DNA of 11,034 nt from Pseudomonadota bacterium (GCA_023392135.1 JAEVZQ010000040.1:1-11034); one strand, 5' to 3'. Positions 1 through 7,598 are shown, counted from the stretch's first letter. Numbers and translations are program-made. Notes: generated from the sequence alone by a model not told the origin.

Positions 1-1183
1 GCTTGCGGGTGAAGACGGGGTAATCGGCAAACCCCCTCTCCTGTGCCCACTTGATCTCGCTGTCCCAATAGGCGCCCTTCACGAGCCGCACCGGCAGCCG
101 CTTGCCGGCGCGCAACGCAAGCCGCCTCAGCCAGCGCAGCACCGGAATGGCGCGCTTGCCGTAGGCCTGGACGGCAAGGCCCAGGCCATGCCAGCCATCG
201 AGCCTCGGATCAACCAGCACCCGCGCGAACAGCTCCAGCGAGAGGTCGAGCCGGTCCTGCTCCTCGGCATCGATCGTGACCGCGATGCCCCGCGCCCGCG
301 CCGCCGCCGCCAGCTCGACGATTCGCGGAAGCAGCTCGCGATCGAGCCGCGCCTCCTTGCCCGGCTCATAGCGAGGATGGATCGCGGACAGCTTGACCGA
401 CAGGCCCGGGCGCCCCATCAGCGCATCGGGGTGCTCGGAAACGAGCGGCCCGGCATGCCGGCTCACCTCATCGAGCGCGAGCATGTATCGCTCGAAATAG
501 CGCTCCGCATCCCGTGCCGTCTTCGCGGCTTCGCCCAGCATGTCGTAGGAGAACCGATATCCGCGCGCCTCCATCGGTGCGGCGCGCCCCAGCGCTTCCT
601 TGATCGACCGGCCGAGCACGAACTGGTTTCCCATGACGCGCATGGCCTGCCGCAGCGCTTGCCGGATCACCGGCTCACCCGAGCGCACCACCATGCGCTT
701 CAACAGGTTGGTCGGCCGCTCGCGTTTCGCATCGCGGAGCTTGACGATCTGCCCCGTCAGCATCAGCCCCCAGGTGGAGGCATTGACGAACAGACTGTCG
801 GACTGGCCGAGGTGCTTGTCCCACTGGCCGCCCCCGATCTTCTCTGCAATCAGCTTGTCGGCGGTCTCCGTGTCCGGGATGCGCAGCAGTGCTTCTGCGA
901 GGCACATGAGGATGACGCCTTCCTCGCTGGTGAGCCCGTATTCCAGCATGAAGGCATCTATGCCTGAGTACTTGTGCCGCCCCGCGCGCGCCGCGTGAAC
1001 GAACCGCCGGGCAAGGTCGCCGATGCGGCGCCGCTCGTCCTCGCCGAAGATGGCCCGCTCGATCAGGGCCCCGACCAGCCTCTGCTCCTCCATGAGGTGG
1101 TAGGCAGCGATCTCGTCTCGCGGCGGGATCACCTCTTCCGCATCGCGATTGCCGGGTTGCAGTGCTATGAGCTGGTTGGCCAT
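1..1183 (-). CDS. putA: Bifunctional proline dehydrogenase / P5C dehydrogenase PutA, N-terminal part (runs off left edge)
   Basis: Reading the minus strand from an ATG at 1183 gives 394 codons with no stop, so the gene continues beyond the window. PutA oxidises proline to glutamate through an FAD-dependent proline dehydrogenase (PRODH) and an NAD-dependent P5C dehydrogenase; only the first half is present. Visible family signatures are an N-terminal helical region with GGGQWDKHLGQSDSLFVNAS (about residues 117-136), RGYRFSYDMLGEAAKTA (207-223), LSVKLSAIHPRYE (261-273), TIDAEEQDRLDLSLE (303-317) and VRLVKGAYWDSEIKWAQ (365-381), part of the PRODH barrel near the flavin and proline. There is no ribbon-helix-helix DNA-binding domain ahead of the helical region, so this looks like a non-repressor, minimal PutA. 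No alternative ATG was found in frame just upstream. The Shine-Dalgarno is weak (GAGACGA). It is divergent from panC. The P5C dehydrogenase half is expected but not seen. Confidence 0.95.
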   Translation of the reverse strand, partial: MANQLIALQPGNRDAEEVIPPRDEIAAYHLMEEQRLVGALIERAIFGEDERRRIGDLARRFVHAARAGRHKYSGIDAFMLEYGLTSEEGVILMCLAEALLRIPDTETADKLIAEKIGGGQWDKHLGQSDSLFVNASTWGLMLTGQIVKLRDAKRERPTNLLKRMVVRSGEPVIRQALRQAMRVMGNQFVLGRSIKEALGRAAPMEARGYRFSYDMLGEAAKTARDAERYFERYMLALDEVSRHAGPLVSEHPDALMGRPGLSVKLSAIHPRYEPGKEARLDRELLPRIVELAAAARARGIAVTIDAEEQDRLDLSLELFARVLVDPRLDGWHGLGLAVQAYGKRAIPVLRWLRRLALRAGKRLPVRLVKGAYWDSEIKWAQERGFADYPVFTRK

Positions 1184-1402
1184 GGCGTTCGTCTCGTCGG
1201 AGTCAAATCGTTGCCTATCGTAGCAGATTGCCGGCCCCGGGCTTCGGGCAATTGCGCCGCGGTGGAATGGCATCTGTGGCCTGCCGTGAGATGGCTGCCA
1301 TCCGACGAGGGCCCTTGACGAAAGGGTCGTCGCGCACGACGTTGCGCGCCGCAATATAAGTCTGCGCGAAAGTGGGGTAGGCCCGTGCCGCCAGGACAAG
1401 TC
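1184..1402. other. Divergent putA-panC intergenic region
   Basis: These 219 bp separate two divergent start codons and must hold the promoters of both genes. Visible elements are a perfect 13-bp palindrome GATGGCTGCCATC (1290-1302), a TTGACG hexamer (1315-1320), a short dyad GTCGTCGCGCACGAC (about 1327) and a TATAAG hexamer (1355-1360) about 43 bp before the chosen panC ATG. TTGACG and TATAAG are too far apart to form one sigma70 promoter, so no promoter is assigned. Confidence 0.5.
1290..1302. promoter_or_regulatory. Perfect 6-1-6 palindrome in the putA-panC spacer, possible operator
   Basis: GATGGC-T-GCCATC is a perfect inverted repeat around one central base, 107 bp upstream of the putA ATG and about 100 bp upstream of the panC ATG. 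The size and symmetry fit a dimeric regulator site, but no regulator can be named, and a 13-bp palindrome can arise by chance in 11 kb. Confidence 0.25.
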
Positions 1403-2239
1403 ATGGTCGTTCGCTCTCTCGCCGGCCTGCGCGAGATCGTGAGCGGCTGGCGCAGCGGTGGCGAGCACATCGGCCTCGTGCCCACCATGGGCGCATTGCA
1501 CGAGGGCCATCTCGCGCTGGTGCGCACTGCCAAGGTGCGGGCCGAACGAGCCGTGGTGTCGATTTTCGTGAACCCCACCCAGTTCGCGCCGCACGAGGAT
1601 TTCACTCACTATCCCCGGGACGAGGCAGGCGATCTCGACAAGCTCACCGAGATCGGTTGCGACCTCGTCTGGGCGCCGGACGTAAGCGTGATGTATCCGC
1701 CGGGGTTCAGCACCAGCATCGTGCCGAAGGGTCCAGCGGAGGGCCTGGAGACTGACCACCGGCCCAACTTCTTCGTGGGGGTCGCCACGGTCTGCACCAA
1801 GCTGTTCACCCAGGTCGCGCCTGACATCGCGGTATTCGGCGAGAAGGATTACCAGCAGCTCTGCGTCATCCGCCAGGTGGCGAGGGATCTGGACTTGCCC
1901 CTCGAGATCGTCGGCCACCCAACGGTGCGCGAGCCGGACGGCCTCGCGATGAGCTCACGAAATGCTTATATGAGTGCCGAGGAGCGGGCGCTCGCGCCGA
2001 TAATCCACAGGGTTCTACTGCAGACGGCAGAAGCAGTCACCGGCGGTCAGGCCATAGCCGCTGCCACTAGGCGAGGACGTGAGGAGCTCGCGGCCTCCGG
2101 CTTCAGGGTCGATTATCTCGAAGTCCGCGACGCAGAGACGCTTGCTACTGTCGAGGATGGGTCCAAGCGGCCGCTCCGCGTGCTCGCTGCGGCTTGGCTC
2201 GGCAAGACGCGACTGATCGACAACGTGGCCGCCAGCTAA
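1403..2239 (+). CDS. panC: Pantoate--beta-alanine ligase (pantothenate synthetase)
   Basis: PanC condenses pantoate with beta-alanine using ATP, through a pantoyl-adenylate, to make pantothenate for coenzyme A; it is cytosolic. The 278-residue product has the usual family length. The nucleotidyl-transferase signature VPTMGALHEGHLALV (residues 26-40) contains the HIGH-type HxGH motif. SIFVNPTQF (53-61), VFGEKDYQQL (144-153, with the ATP/pantoate-contacting K and Q residues) and the KMSKS-like stretch DGLAMSSRN (179-187) follow. The ATG at 1403 is chosen because MVVRSLAGLREIV aligns with the normal PanC N-terminus and AGGA lies about 9 bases upstream; a GTG at 1385 would add six residues. At 121-126 the product reads PNFFVG, where relatives usually have (P)GHFRG or PHFFGG; this is a modest variation in the pantoate/ATP lid region. 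panB is not adjacent. Confidence 0.96.
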   Translation: MVVRSLAGLREIVSGWRSGGEHIGLVPTMGALHEGHLALVRTAKVRAERAVVSIFVNPTQFAPHEDFTHYPRDEAGDLDKLTEIGCDLVWAPDVSVMYPPGFSTSIVPKGPAEGLETDHRPNFFVGVATVCTKLFTQVAPDIAVFGEKDYQQLCVIRQVARDLDLPLEIVGHPTVREPDGLAMSSRNAYMSAEERALAPIIHRVLLQTAEAVTGGQAIAAATRRGREELAASGFRVDYLEVRDAETLATVEDGSKRPLRVLAAAWLGKTRLIDNVAAS

Positions 2240-2257
2240 CTGAACTTAAATACCACA

Positions 2258-2320
2258 CCGGGATTGGCTGGATCGCATCGAAGCTAACCCGCGACCCCGC
2301 CGAAACTTGCCAGATCCCGG
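2258..2320. repeat. Long-range inverted repeat in the panC-parE spacer
   Basis: CCGGGATTGGC (2258-2268) is complementary to GCCAGATCCCGG (2309-2320) with one bulged base, enclosing a loop of about 40 nt. No T-run follows, so it is not a standard intrinsic terminator. It could be a structured part of the parE leader. The 193-bp spacer (2240-2432) holds no recognisable gene. Confidence 0.3.
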
Positions 2321-2432
2321 CTGCATGTGCGAGGCAACTGCCTGGTATCCAGCGTGAGATTCGCCGGCAGGAGCACCGGGTTCGCTCGTGTCGACGGTGG
2401 TGTGACCGCCCGAAAGCGAGGTCCCAACGCGC

Positions 2433-4448
2433 ATGGCCCAACCTCAACGCGATCTCTTCGCAAGGCTCGAGAAAGAGATGAACGACAAGACGGCGCGCGC
2501 CCGCAAGGTCACCGACGCCTCAGATTCCTATACGGCTGCAGACATCGAGGTCCTGGAGGGTCTCGAGCCCGTCCGGCGGCGCCCCGGCATGTATATCGGT
2601 GGCACCGACGAGAGGGCCCTGCATCACCTGTTCGCCGAGGTCATCGACAACTCCATGGACGAGGCCGGCGCCGGCCACGCGACTTGGATCGACGTGCGCC
2701 TCGATGCCGACGGCTTTCTCGCGGTCACGGACAATGGTCGCGGCATGCCTGTCGACCCGCACCCGAAGTTCAAGAACAAGTCGGCCGTCGAAGTCATCAT
2801 GACCACCCTGCACTCGGGCGGCAAGTTCGACGGCAAGGCCTACAACACCTCGGGCGGCCTGCACGGTGTCGGTGTGTCCGTTGTCAACGCGCTCTCCGAA
2901 ACTCTCGAAATCGAAGTCGCGCGCGGCCAGCAGCTCTACCGCATGGTGTTCAGCCGCGGCGAGCCGCAGGGCAAGCTGCAGAAGCTCGGCTCGACCATGA
3001 ACCGGCGCGGCACCAAAGTGCGATTCCGACCGGACGAGAAGATTTTCGGCAAGGGCGTCGCGTTCAAGCCGGCCCGCCTCATGCGTATGGCCCGCTCCAA
3101 GGCCTACCTGTTCGGCGGCGTCGAGATCCGCTGGTCCTGTGATCCGTCCCTGATCAAGGACGACACGCCGGCCGAGGCTGTGTTCCACTTCCCCGGCGGG
3201 CTCAAGGACTACATGCTCGCCACCATCAACGGCCGCACGCTCGTCACCAAGGACATGTTCACGGGGTGCGTCGAGAAGGAAGGCCGTCACGGCTCCGTCG
3301 AGTGGGCCGTTGCGTGGATGGCAGACGAGGACGGCTTCTCCAGCTCCTACTGCAATACGGTTCCGACACCGGAAGGCGGCACTCACGAGCACGGCCTGCG
3401 CCAGGCGCTGACCAAGGGCCTCCGAGCCTACGGTGAGCTCGTCGGCAACCGCCGCGCCGGGCAGATCACGGCGGATGACGTTATGAGCACGGCGGCCTCG
3501 ATGCTCTCCGTGTTCATCCGCGAGCCGGAGTTCCAGGGCCAGACCAAGGACAAGCTTGCCACGCAGGAAGCCTCCCGCATCGTCGAGACCACACTGCGCG
3601 ACGCTTTCGATCACTGGCTCGCCGAATCGCCGGCGCAGGCCACCCGGCTGCTCGAGTGGACCATCGAGCAGGCGGAGCAGCGCCTGAAGCGCAGGCGCGA
3701 GAAGGAGGTCAATCGCCAGAGCGCGACCCGCAAGCTGCGTCTGCCCGGCAAGCTCGCCGACTGCACGATTCAGTCCGCTGCCAACACCGAGATCTTCATC
3801 GTCGAGGGCGACTCGGCCGGTGGCTCTGCCAAAAGCGCGCGTGAGCGCGAAACCCAGGCCGTGCTGCCGCTGCGGGGCAAGATCCTCAACGTCGCCAACG
3901 CCTCATCGGCCAAGCTGGCGCAGAACCAGCTCCTCTCCGACCTCATGCTGGCGCTCGGCGTCGGCACGGGATCGAAGTACCGCGACGAGGACCTGCGCTA
4001 CGAGCGCGTGATCGTGATGACCGACGCCGACGTCGACGGCGCGCATATCGCCTCGCTGCTCATCACGTTCTTCTACCAGCAGATGCCGCAACTCATCGAC
4101 AGCGGCCATCTCTTCCTGGCGGTGCCTCCTCTCTACAAGATCACGCAAGGCACGCAGTCGGCCTATGCGCGCGATGAGAAGCACAAGGAGGAGCTGCTGC
4201 GCACCACCTTCAACGGCCGCGGCAAGATCGAGATCAGCCGCTTCAAAGGTCTCGGCGAGATGAATGCCTCGCAGCTCAAGGAAACCACGATGGACCCGAA
4301 GCGGCGCACCCTCCTCCGCGTCGAAATCGGCGAGGGCGACCGCAGCGAAATTGCCGAGGCCGTGAATGCCCTGATGGGCTCAAAGCCCGAATCCCGCTTC
4401 CGGTTCATTCAGGAGCATGCCGCGTTCGCGAAGGACCTGGATATCTAG
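2433..4448 (+). CDS. parE: DNA topoisomerase IV subunit B
   Basis: ParE is the ATPase subunit of topoisomerase IV, which with ParC unlinks daughter chromosomes. The 671-residue product shows the full GyrB/ParE order. The GHKL ATPase has E69 and N73 in EVIDNSMDEAG, DNGRGMPVD (100-108) and GGLHGVGVSVVNALS (141-155). The transducer follows, with the QTKDKL element (370-375). The TOPRIM domain has EGDSAGGSAK (458-467), PLRGKILNV (479-487) and TDADVDGAHI (530-539). The C-terminal tail has PPLYKI (565-570) and RFKGLGEM (603-610). ParE rather than GyrB is favoured by the length (GyrB is usually about 800 residues with an extra C-terminal insertion) and by the ending RFRFIQEHAAFAKDLDI, typical of alphaproteobacterial ParE. 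Compared with E. coli ParE it has an N-terminal extension of about 30 charged residues. GAGGT lies 10 bases before the ATG. Its stop is 5 bp from that of convergent oxyR. Confidence 0.96.
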   Translation: MAQPQRDLFARLEKEMNDKTARARKVTDASDSYTAADIEVLEGLEPVRRRPGMYIGGTDERALHHLFAEVIDNSMDEAGAGHATWIDVRLDADGFLAVTDNGRGMPVDPHPKFKNKSAVEVIMTTLHSGGKFDGKAYNTSGGLHGVGVSVVNALSETLEIEVARGQQLYRMVFSRGEPQGKLQKLGSTMNRRGTKVRFRPDEKIFGKGVAFKPARLMRMARSKAYLFGGVEIRWSCDPSLIKDDTPAEAVFHFPGGLKDYMLATINGRTLVTKDMFTGCVEKEGRHGSVEWAVAWMADEDGFSSSYCNTVPTPEGGTHEHGLRQALTKGLRAYGELVGNRRAGQITADDVMSTAASMLSVFIREPEFQGQTKDKLATQEASRIVETTLRDAFDHWLAESPAQATRLLEWTIEQAEQRLKRRREKEVNRQSATRKLRLPGKLADCTIQSAANTEIFIVEGDSAGGSAKSARERETQAVLPLRGKILNVANASSAKLAQNQLLSDLMLALGVGTGSKYRDEDLRYERVIVMTDADVDGAHIASLLITFFYQQMPQLIDSGHLFLAVPPLYKITQGTQSAYARDEKHKEELLRTTFNGRGKIEISRFKGLGEMNASQLKETTMDPKRRTLLRVEIGEGDRSEIAEAVNALMGSKPESRFRFIQEHAAFAKDLDI

Positions 4449-4453
4449 ATCAT

Positions 4454-5377
4454 TTAGTGGGAGTAACCGCGCCGCTGCGATCTGCGTGCCTGCGTGATCA
4501 GCTCAGCCAATCGGCGGAACGTCGTCTTCTGCCCAGAGGACTTTCGCCACGCAAGGCCGACAGTCCGGTACGGAGCGGCGCCCCGGAATGGCACGACGCG
4601 AATGCGGCTGTCTTCGTGCACCGAGGGAAGACACAGCTCCGGCAGCAAGGTCACGCCCATGCCGGCTGCAACCAGCTCGATGAGGGTCGCGAGGCTCGTC
4701 GCGCCGAGGCTTGCCTGCATTTCCTTATCCGCCGAGTTGCAAGCACTCAGCGCCTGATCGCGCAGACAATGCCCTTCCTCGAGCAGCAACAACCGGTACG
4801 GCGCCAAGGAAGCGATGCTGCTGACCCGTGCGCCGATCGTTGCATTTGCCGGCACAGCAAGGAAAAAGCGGTCTCGGAACAGCGGCTGCACTTCGATGCC
4901 CGGGCTCGCAATCGGCAATGCGGCAAGCAGAAGGTCGATGCTGCCCTGCTCCAGCTCCTCGAGCAGGCGGTGCGTCTGCGTCTCGCGTACCTGGATTTGA
5001 ATGGACGGGCTTTTCCTGCTCACTGCCGTGAAAATTACCGGCATCAGGTAAGGCGCGATTGTCGGAATAACGCCCAGCCGGATCGTGCCCGCCGCCTCGA
5101 TCTGCGAGGCGCTATCCACCAGATCCTGCACCTCGCCGAGAATACGGCGTATTCTGCGTACCACATACTCGCCCTGGGGCGTCAGCGCGATGCCGCCCCG
5201 GCTGCGCTCGACGAGAAGCACCCCAAGCTCCCGCTCCAGCTCCTGAATCTGTACTGAAAGCGCAGGCTGCGAGATGGCACAAAGCTCGGCCGCGCGGCCG
5301 AAATGCCTGGTACGAGCAAGTGCCTCGAAATAAGCGAGTTGACGCAAGGTGACACGACAGAGCCGAACTGGCTGCAT
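4454..5377 (-). CDS. oxyR: LysR-type hydrogen peroxide sensor and activator OxyR
   Basis: OxyR is a tetrameric LysR-type regulator that peroxide switches on by forming a disulfide; it then activates catalase and peroxidase genes. The 307-residue product has an N-terminal winged helix-turn-helix (residues 10-70, with RHFGRAAELCAISQPALS as the recognition region) and a periplasmic-binding-like effector domain from about residue 98. The diagnostic segment LLLEEGHCLRDQALSAC carries C204 and C213, spaced exactly like E. coli Cys199/Cys208. It is followed by GATSLATLIELVAAGMGVTLLP, matching the OxyR C-terminal regulatory region. The ATG at 5377 is the first possible start because an in-frame TAG lies 12 bases upstream; AGGG is about 10 bases before it. 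Divergent katA and the LysR-type boxes between the two genes support the assignment. The effector core aligns with no missing key residue. Confidence 0.94.
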   Translation of the reverse strand: MQPVRLCRVTLRQLAYFEALARTRHFGRAAELCAISQPALSVQIQELERELGVLLVERSRGGIALTPQGEYVVRRIRRILGEVQDLVDSASQIEAAGTIRLGVIPTIAPYLMPVIFTAVSRKSPSIQIQVRETQTHRLLEELEQGSIDLLLAALPIASPGIEVQPLFRDRFFLAVPANATIGARVSSIASLAPYRLLLLEEGHCLRDQALSACNSADKEMQASLGATSLATLIELVAAGMGVTLLPELCLPSVHEDSRIRVVPFRGAAPYRTVGLAWRKSSGQKTTFRRLAELITQARRSQRRGYSH

Positions 5378-5394
5378 GATAAGATTACCCTATC
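5378..5394. promoter_or_regulatory. OxyR/LysR-type box abutting the oxyR start codon
   Basis: GATAAGATTACCCTATC is a 17-bp imperfect palindrome that matches the OxyR half-site form GATAG-N7-CTATC at all but one conserved base. It begins at the base immediately upstream of the oxyR ATG and covers that gene's putative Shine-Dalgarno (AGGG on the minus strand), so bound OxyR could repress its own gene. The match is to a known site class; binding is inferred. Confidence 0.6.
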
Positions 5395-5409
5395 GAACGA
5401 TGTAAAAGA

Positions 5410-5425
5410 GATATTTGCAATTATC
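5410..5425. promoter_or_regulatory. Second LysR-type palindrome in the oxyR-katA spacer
   Basis: GATATTTGCAATTATC is a 16-bp palindrome in which only one symmetric base pair breaks the symmetry. It carries the same GATA...TATC ends as the box at 5378-5394, and the two centres are about 31.5 bp apart, three helical turns. It ends 48 bp before the katA ATG, a reasonable position for activation of katA by an OxyR tetramer. The palindromic TTGCAA within it could also serve as a -35 for oxyR on the minus strand, with TTCGAT (5392-5397) as a poor -10 at 17-bp spacing. Confidence 0.5.
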
Positions 5426-5473
5426 GTCCCCGTAGTCCACCTTCGGGCAGACAACTGACAGAGGAGGAAGAGC

Positions 5474-6967
5474 ATGAGCGATCAGAAACGGCCCATTCTG
5501 ACCACATCAGCCGGCGCGCCCGTCGCCGATAACCAGAACGCCCTGACCGCCGGTCCGCGCGGCCCCCTGCTGCTGCAGGACTACCAGCTCATCGAGAAGC
5601 TGGCCCATCAGAACCGCGAGCGCATTCCGGAGCGCGCGGTCCATGCGAAGGGCTGGGGCGCGTACGGCACGCTGACCATTACCGGGGACATCTCGAAGTA
5701 CACCAAGGCGAAGTGCCTGCAGCCCGGCGCCAAGACCGAGATGATCGCGCGCTTCTCGACCGTTGCCGGCGAGCTTGGCGCGGCCGATGCGGAGCGCGAT
5801 GTGCGCGGCTTCGCGCTCAAGTTCTACACCGAGGAAGGCAACTGGGATCTCGTCGGCAACAACACGCCGGTCTTCTTCGTCCGCGATCCTTACAAGTTCC
5901 CGGATTTCATCCGCACCCAGAAGCGGCATCCGAAGACCAACCTGCGGTCACCGACCGCGATGTGGGATTTCTGGTCACTGTCGCCGGAGAGCCTGCATCA
6001 GGTGACGATCCTGATGTCGGATCGCGGCCTGCCGCAGACCGTGCGCCACGTCAACGGCTACGGCTCGCACACATTCTCGTTCATCAGCCCGGACAAAAAG
6101 CGCCACTGGGTCAAATTTCACTTCAAGACGCAGCAGGGCCACAAGCACTGGACCAACGCCGAGGCTGCCGCGGTTGTCGGCCGCACCCGCGAGTCGACCC
6201 AGTCTGATCTGTTCTCAGCCATCGAGCGCGGCGAACTTCCGCGCTGGAAGATGCAGGTCCAAATCATGCCGGAGGAGGATGCGGACAAGCACTGGTACAA
6301 TCCGTTCGACCTGACCAAGGTCTGGCCACACGCGGATTACCCGCCCATCGACGTCGGCATACTGGAGCTCAATCGCAATCCGGAGAACTACTTCGCCGAG
6401 ATCGAGCAGTTGGCGTTCTCGCCGTCGAATATCGTGCCCGGCATCGGCTTCTCGCCCGACAAGATGCTGCTCGGCCGTGTCTTCTCCTATGCTGATGCCC
6501 ACCGCTACCGGCTCGGCACGCACTACGAGATGCTGCCCGTGAACCGGCCGCGCTGCCCCGTCCATCACTATCACAAGGACGGACCGATGCGGTTTTTCGA
6601 GCAGCTGACCGGCAACACGGACGCTTACTACGAGCCGAACTCGTTTGGCGGTGCTGCTCAGGACGAGCGCTTCCGCGAGCCGCCGCTCAAGATCTCGGGC
6701 GACGCAGACCGCTTCAATCACCGCGACGGCAATGACGACTATCGCCAGCCGCGTGCACTGTTCGAGCTGTTCGATGAAGGCCAGCGCCAGCGGCTCTTCA
6801 TGAATATCGCCGAGGCGATGCATGGCGTCCCTGACTTCATCGTCGAGCGCCAGCTCGGTCATTTCGAGAAGGTGCACCCGGACTATGCAGCGGGCGTCAG
6901 AAAGGCGATCGGCGAAGTGACGAAGGGCATGGCCGAGAACGCCGCGCGGCAGCAGGCGGCCGAGTAG
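5474..6967 (+). CDS. katA: Monofunctional haem catalase, small-subunit type
   Basis: Catalase converts hydrogen peroxide to water and oxygen in the cytosol. The 497-residue length matches small-subunit (clade 3) catalases, with no C-terminal flavodoxin-like domain. Catalytic residues are visible: distal H57 in [13 protein letters not shown] (53-65), the haem-side N130 in [13 protein letters not shown] (126-138), and the proximal haem ligand Y339 with R335 in [15 protein letters not shown] (334-348). The core beta-barrel signatures ARFSTVAGE (92-100) and [18 protein letters not shown] (108-125) are intact. The distal loop reads HAKGWGAYG, with Trp where many catalases have Ala. A strong Shine-Dalgarno, GAGGAGG (5461-5467), precedes the ATG by 6 bases. 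It is divergent from oxyR across a 96-bp spacer with two LysR-type boxes, so peroxide induction through OxyR is expected. The symbol katA is used by convention for the family. Confidence 0.95.
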   Translation: MSDQKRPILTTSAGAPVADNQNALTAGPRGPLLLQDYQLIEKLAHQNRERIPERAVHAKGWGAYGTLTITGDISKYTKAKCLQPGAKTEMIARFSTVAGELGAADAERDVRGFALKFYTEEGNWDLVGNNTPVFFVRDPYKFPDFIRTQKRHPKTNLRSPTAMWDFWSLSPESLHQVTILMSDRGLPQTVRHVNGYGSHTFSFISPDKKRHWVKFHFKTQQGHKHWTNAEAAAVVGRTRESTQSDLFSAIERGELPRWKMQVQIMPEEDADKHWYNPFDLTKVWPHADYPPIDVGILELNRNPENYFAEIEQLAFSPSNIVPGIGFSPDKMLLGRVFSYADAHRYRLGTHYEMLPVNRPRCPVHHYHKDGPMRFFEQLTGNTDAYYEPNSFGGAAQDERFREPPLKISGDADRFNHRDGNDDYRQPRALFELFDEGQRQRLFMNIAEAMHGVPDFIVERQLGHFEKVHPDYAAGVRKAIGEVTKGMAENAARQQAAE

Positions 6968-6999
6968 GCCGTCCTCCACAGTAATGAGACGAAGAGGAT

Positions 7000-7030
7000 G
7001 CCGGGCCAAAAGCCCGGCTTCCTTGTTTTT
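7000..7030 (+). terminator. Intrinsic terminator downstream of katA
   Basis: GCCGGGC (7000-7006) pairs perfectly with GCCCGGC (7012-7018) around a CAAAA loop and is followed by TTCCTTGTTTTT. It begins 33 bp after the katA stop and separates katA from the next gene. Confidence 0.85.
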
Positions 7031-7148
7031 CGGCCAGAAATCTCGAGGTTCAGCAGAAAGGTCGGGTGTGAGGCTTTCCGGTCATAGCGCGCCAAAGGCT
7101 GCGATGCTCATAGTACGGACGTCAGGAAACCTCCAGGAGACAACCGCC

Positions 7149-7412
7149 ATGAGCCGCATGTTGGCCGCGCTCGCCGTTGCCCTTTCGCTATCTCTCGCCC
7201 CGTCTGGTGTTATCGCCCAGAACGCGAAGGCGCCGGCACAGAAAGCTTCCACGCCGAAGATCCTCAAGGCCGGCAAGGGCGAGAAGGTCTGCCGTTATCG
7301 CTTCCCGAGCGGTGAGCAGAGGAGCTGGATCTGTAAGCAGGAGGAGCCTTGCTGCGCCTGGGATCTCATTTCCTATGTGAAGTGCGGGTCGACGATAACC
7401 GGCTGCCTGTAG
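7149..7412 (+). CDS. Small secreted cysteine-rich protein, function unknown
   Basis: The 87-residue product starts at the ATG at 7149, preceded by CCAGGAG nine bases upstream; longer in-frame starts upstream would bury the signal peptide. Residues 1-23 form a clear Sec signal peptide (MSRMLAALAVALSLSLAPSGVIA, a long hydrophobic core ending in the VIA cleavage motif). A short Lys/Ala-rich linker follows (24-46). The C-terminal 40 residues contain six cysteines at 48, 62, 68, 69, 79 and 86, including a CC pair, with little charge clustering. Six cysteines in an exported domain this small suggest three disulfides and a compact periplasmic or extracellular fold. No family was recognised. It lies behind the katA terminator, so it is probably transcribed separately. 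Its reading is well supported, its role is not. Confidence 0.8.
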   Translation: MSRMLAALAVALSLSLAPSGVIAQNAKAPAQKASTPKILKAGKGEKVCRYRFPSGEQRSWICKQEEPCCAWDLISYVKCGSTITGCL

Positions 7413-7445
7413 CGCATTCCCAGACCCCAGATCTCAGAGCCAAGG

Positions 7446-7518
7446 TCGCCGGAAGGCCCATCCCACCGCGTCGGGGAGGGAGGTGTGTGGCGGTGCGGCA
7501 GCACAGACCTTCCGGCGA
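7446..7518. repeat. Perfect 11-bp inverted repeat with nested stem
   Basis: TCGCCGGAAGG (7446-7456) and CCTTCCGGCGA (7508-7518) are perfectly complementary over 11 bp. Inside, CACCGC (7464-7469) pairs with GCGGTG (7490-7495). No transposase or flanking target duplication is visible, so it may be the end of a small non-autonomous element, a palindromic intergenic repeat, or a structured RNA. Confidence 0.45.
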
Positions 7519-7563
7519 GTCCAACGCCCACGCCGCTTGCGCGGCCGCGAGCTAATGAGTGGC

Positions 7564-7598
7564 CGGGCGGCGGAGAAGCGGGGTTACCCCACCGCCCG
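7564..7598. repeat. GC-rich nested palindrome
   Basis: CGGGCGG (7564-7570) pairs with CCGCCCG (7592-7598), and between them GGGG (7580-7583) pairs with CCCC (7587-7590) around TTA. The two stems are joined by a 9-nt bulge on one side and 1 nt on the other. No T-run follows, so it is not an intrinsic terminator. Confidence 0.35.

Noticed and set aside
188..967. Long plus-strand open frame of 259 codons inside the putA region
   Set aside because: It is antisense to putA, whose minus-strand reading shows clear PutA motifs; the plus-strand product is Arg/His/Pro-rich shadow sequence.
1315..1360. sigma70 promoter for panC from TTGACG and TATAAG
   Set aside because: The two hexamers are separated by 34 bp, about twice the workable spacing, and neither has a good partner at 16-18 bp.
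2520..3614. 364-codon minus-strand open frame opposite parE
   Set aside because: parE is unambiguous on the other strand; the antisense frame is a GC-rich shadow without recognisable domains or a ribosome-binding site.
6215..7009. 264-codon minus-strand frame opposite the 3' half of katA
   Set aside because: It is antisense to conserved catalase sequence, and its start lies within the katA terminator stem.
6984..7148. N-terminal extension of the cysteine-rich protein gene to 6984
   Set aside because: The extension runs across the katA terminator, lacks a ribosome-binding site and would place the signal peptide inside the protein; ATG 7149 has CCAGGAG upstream.
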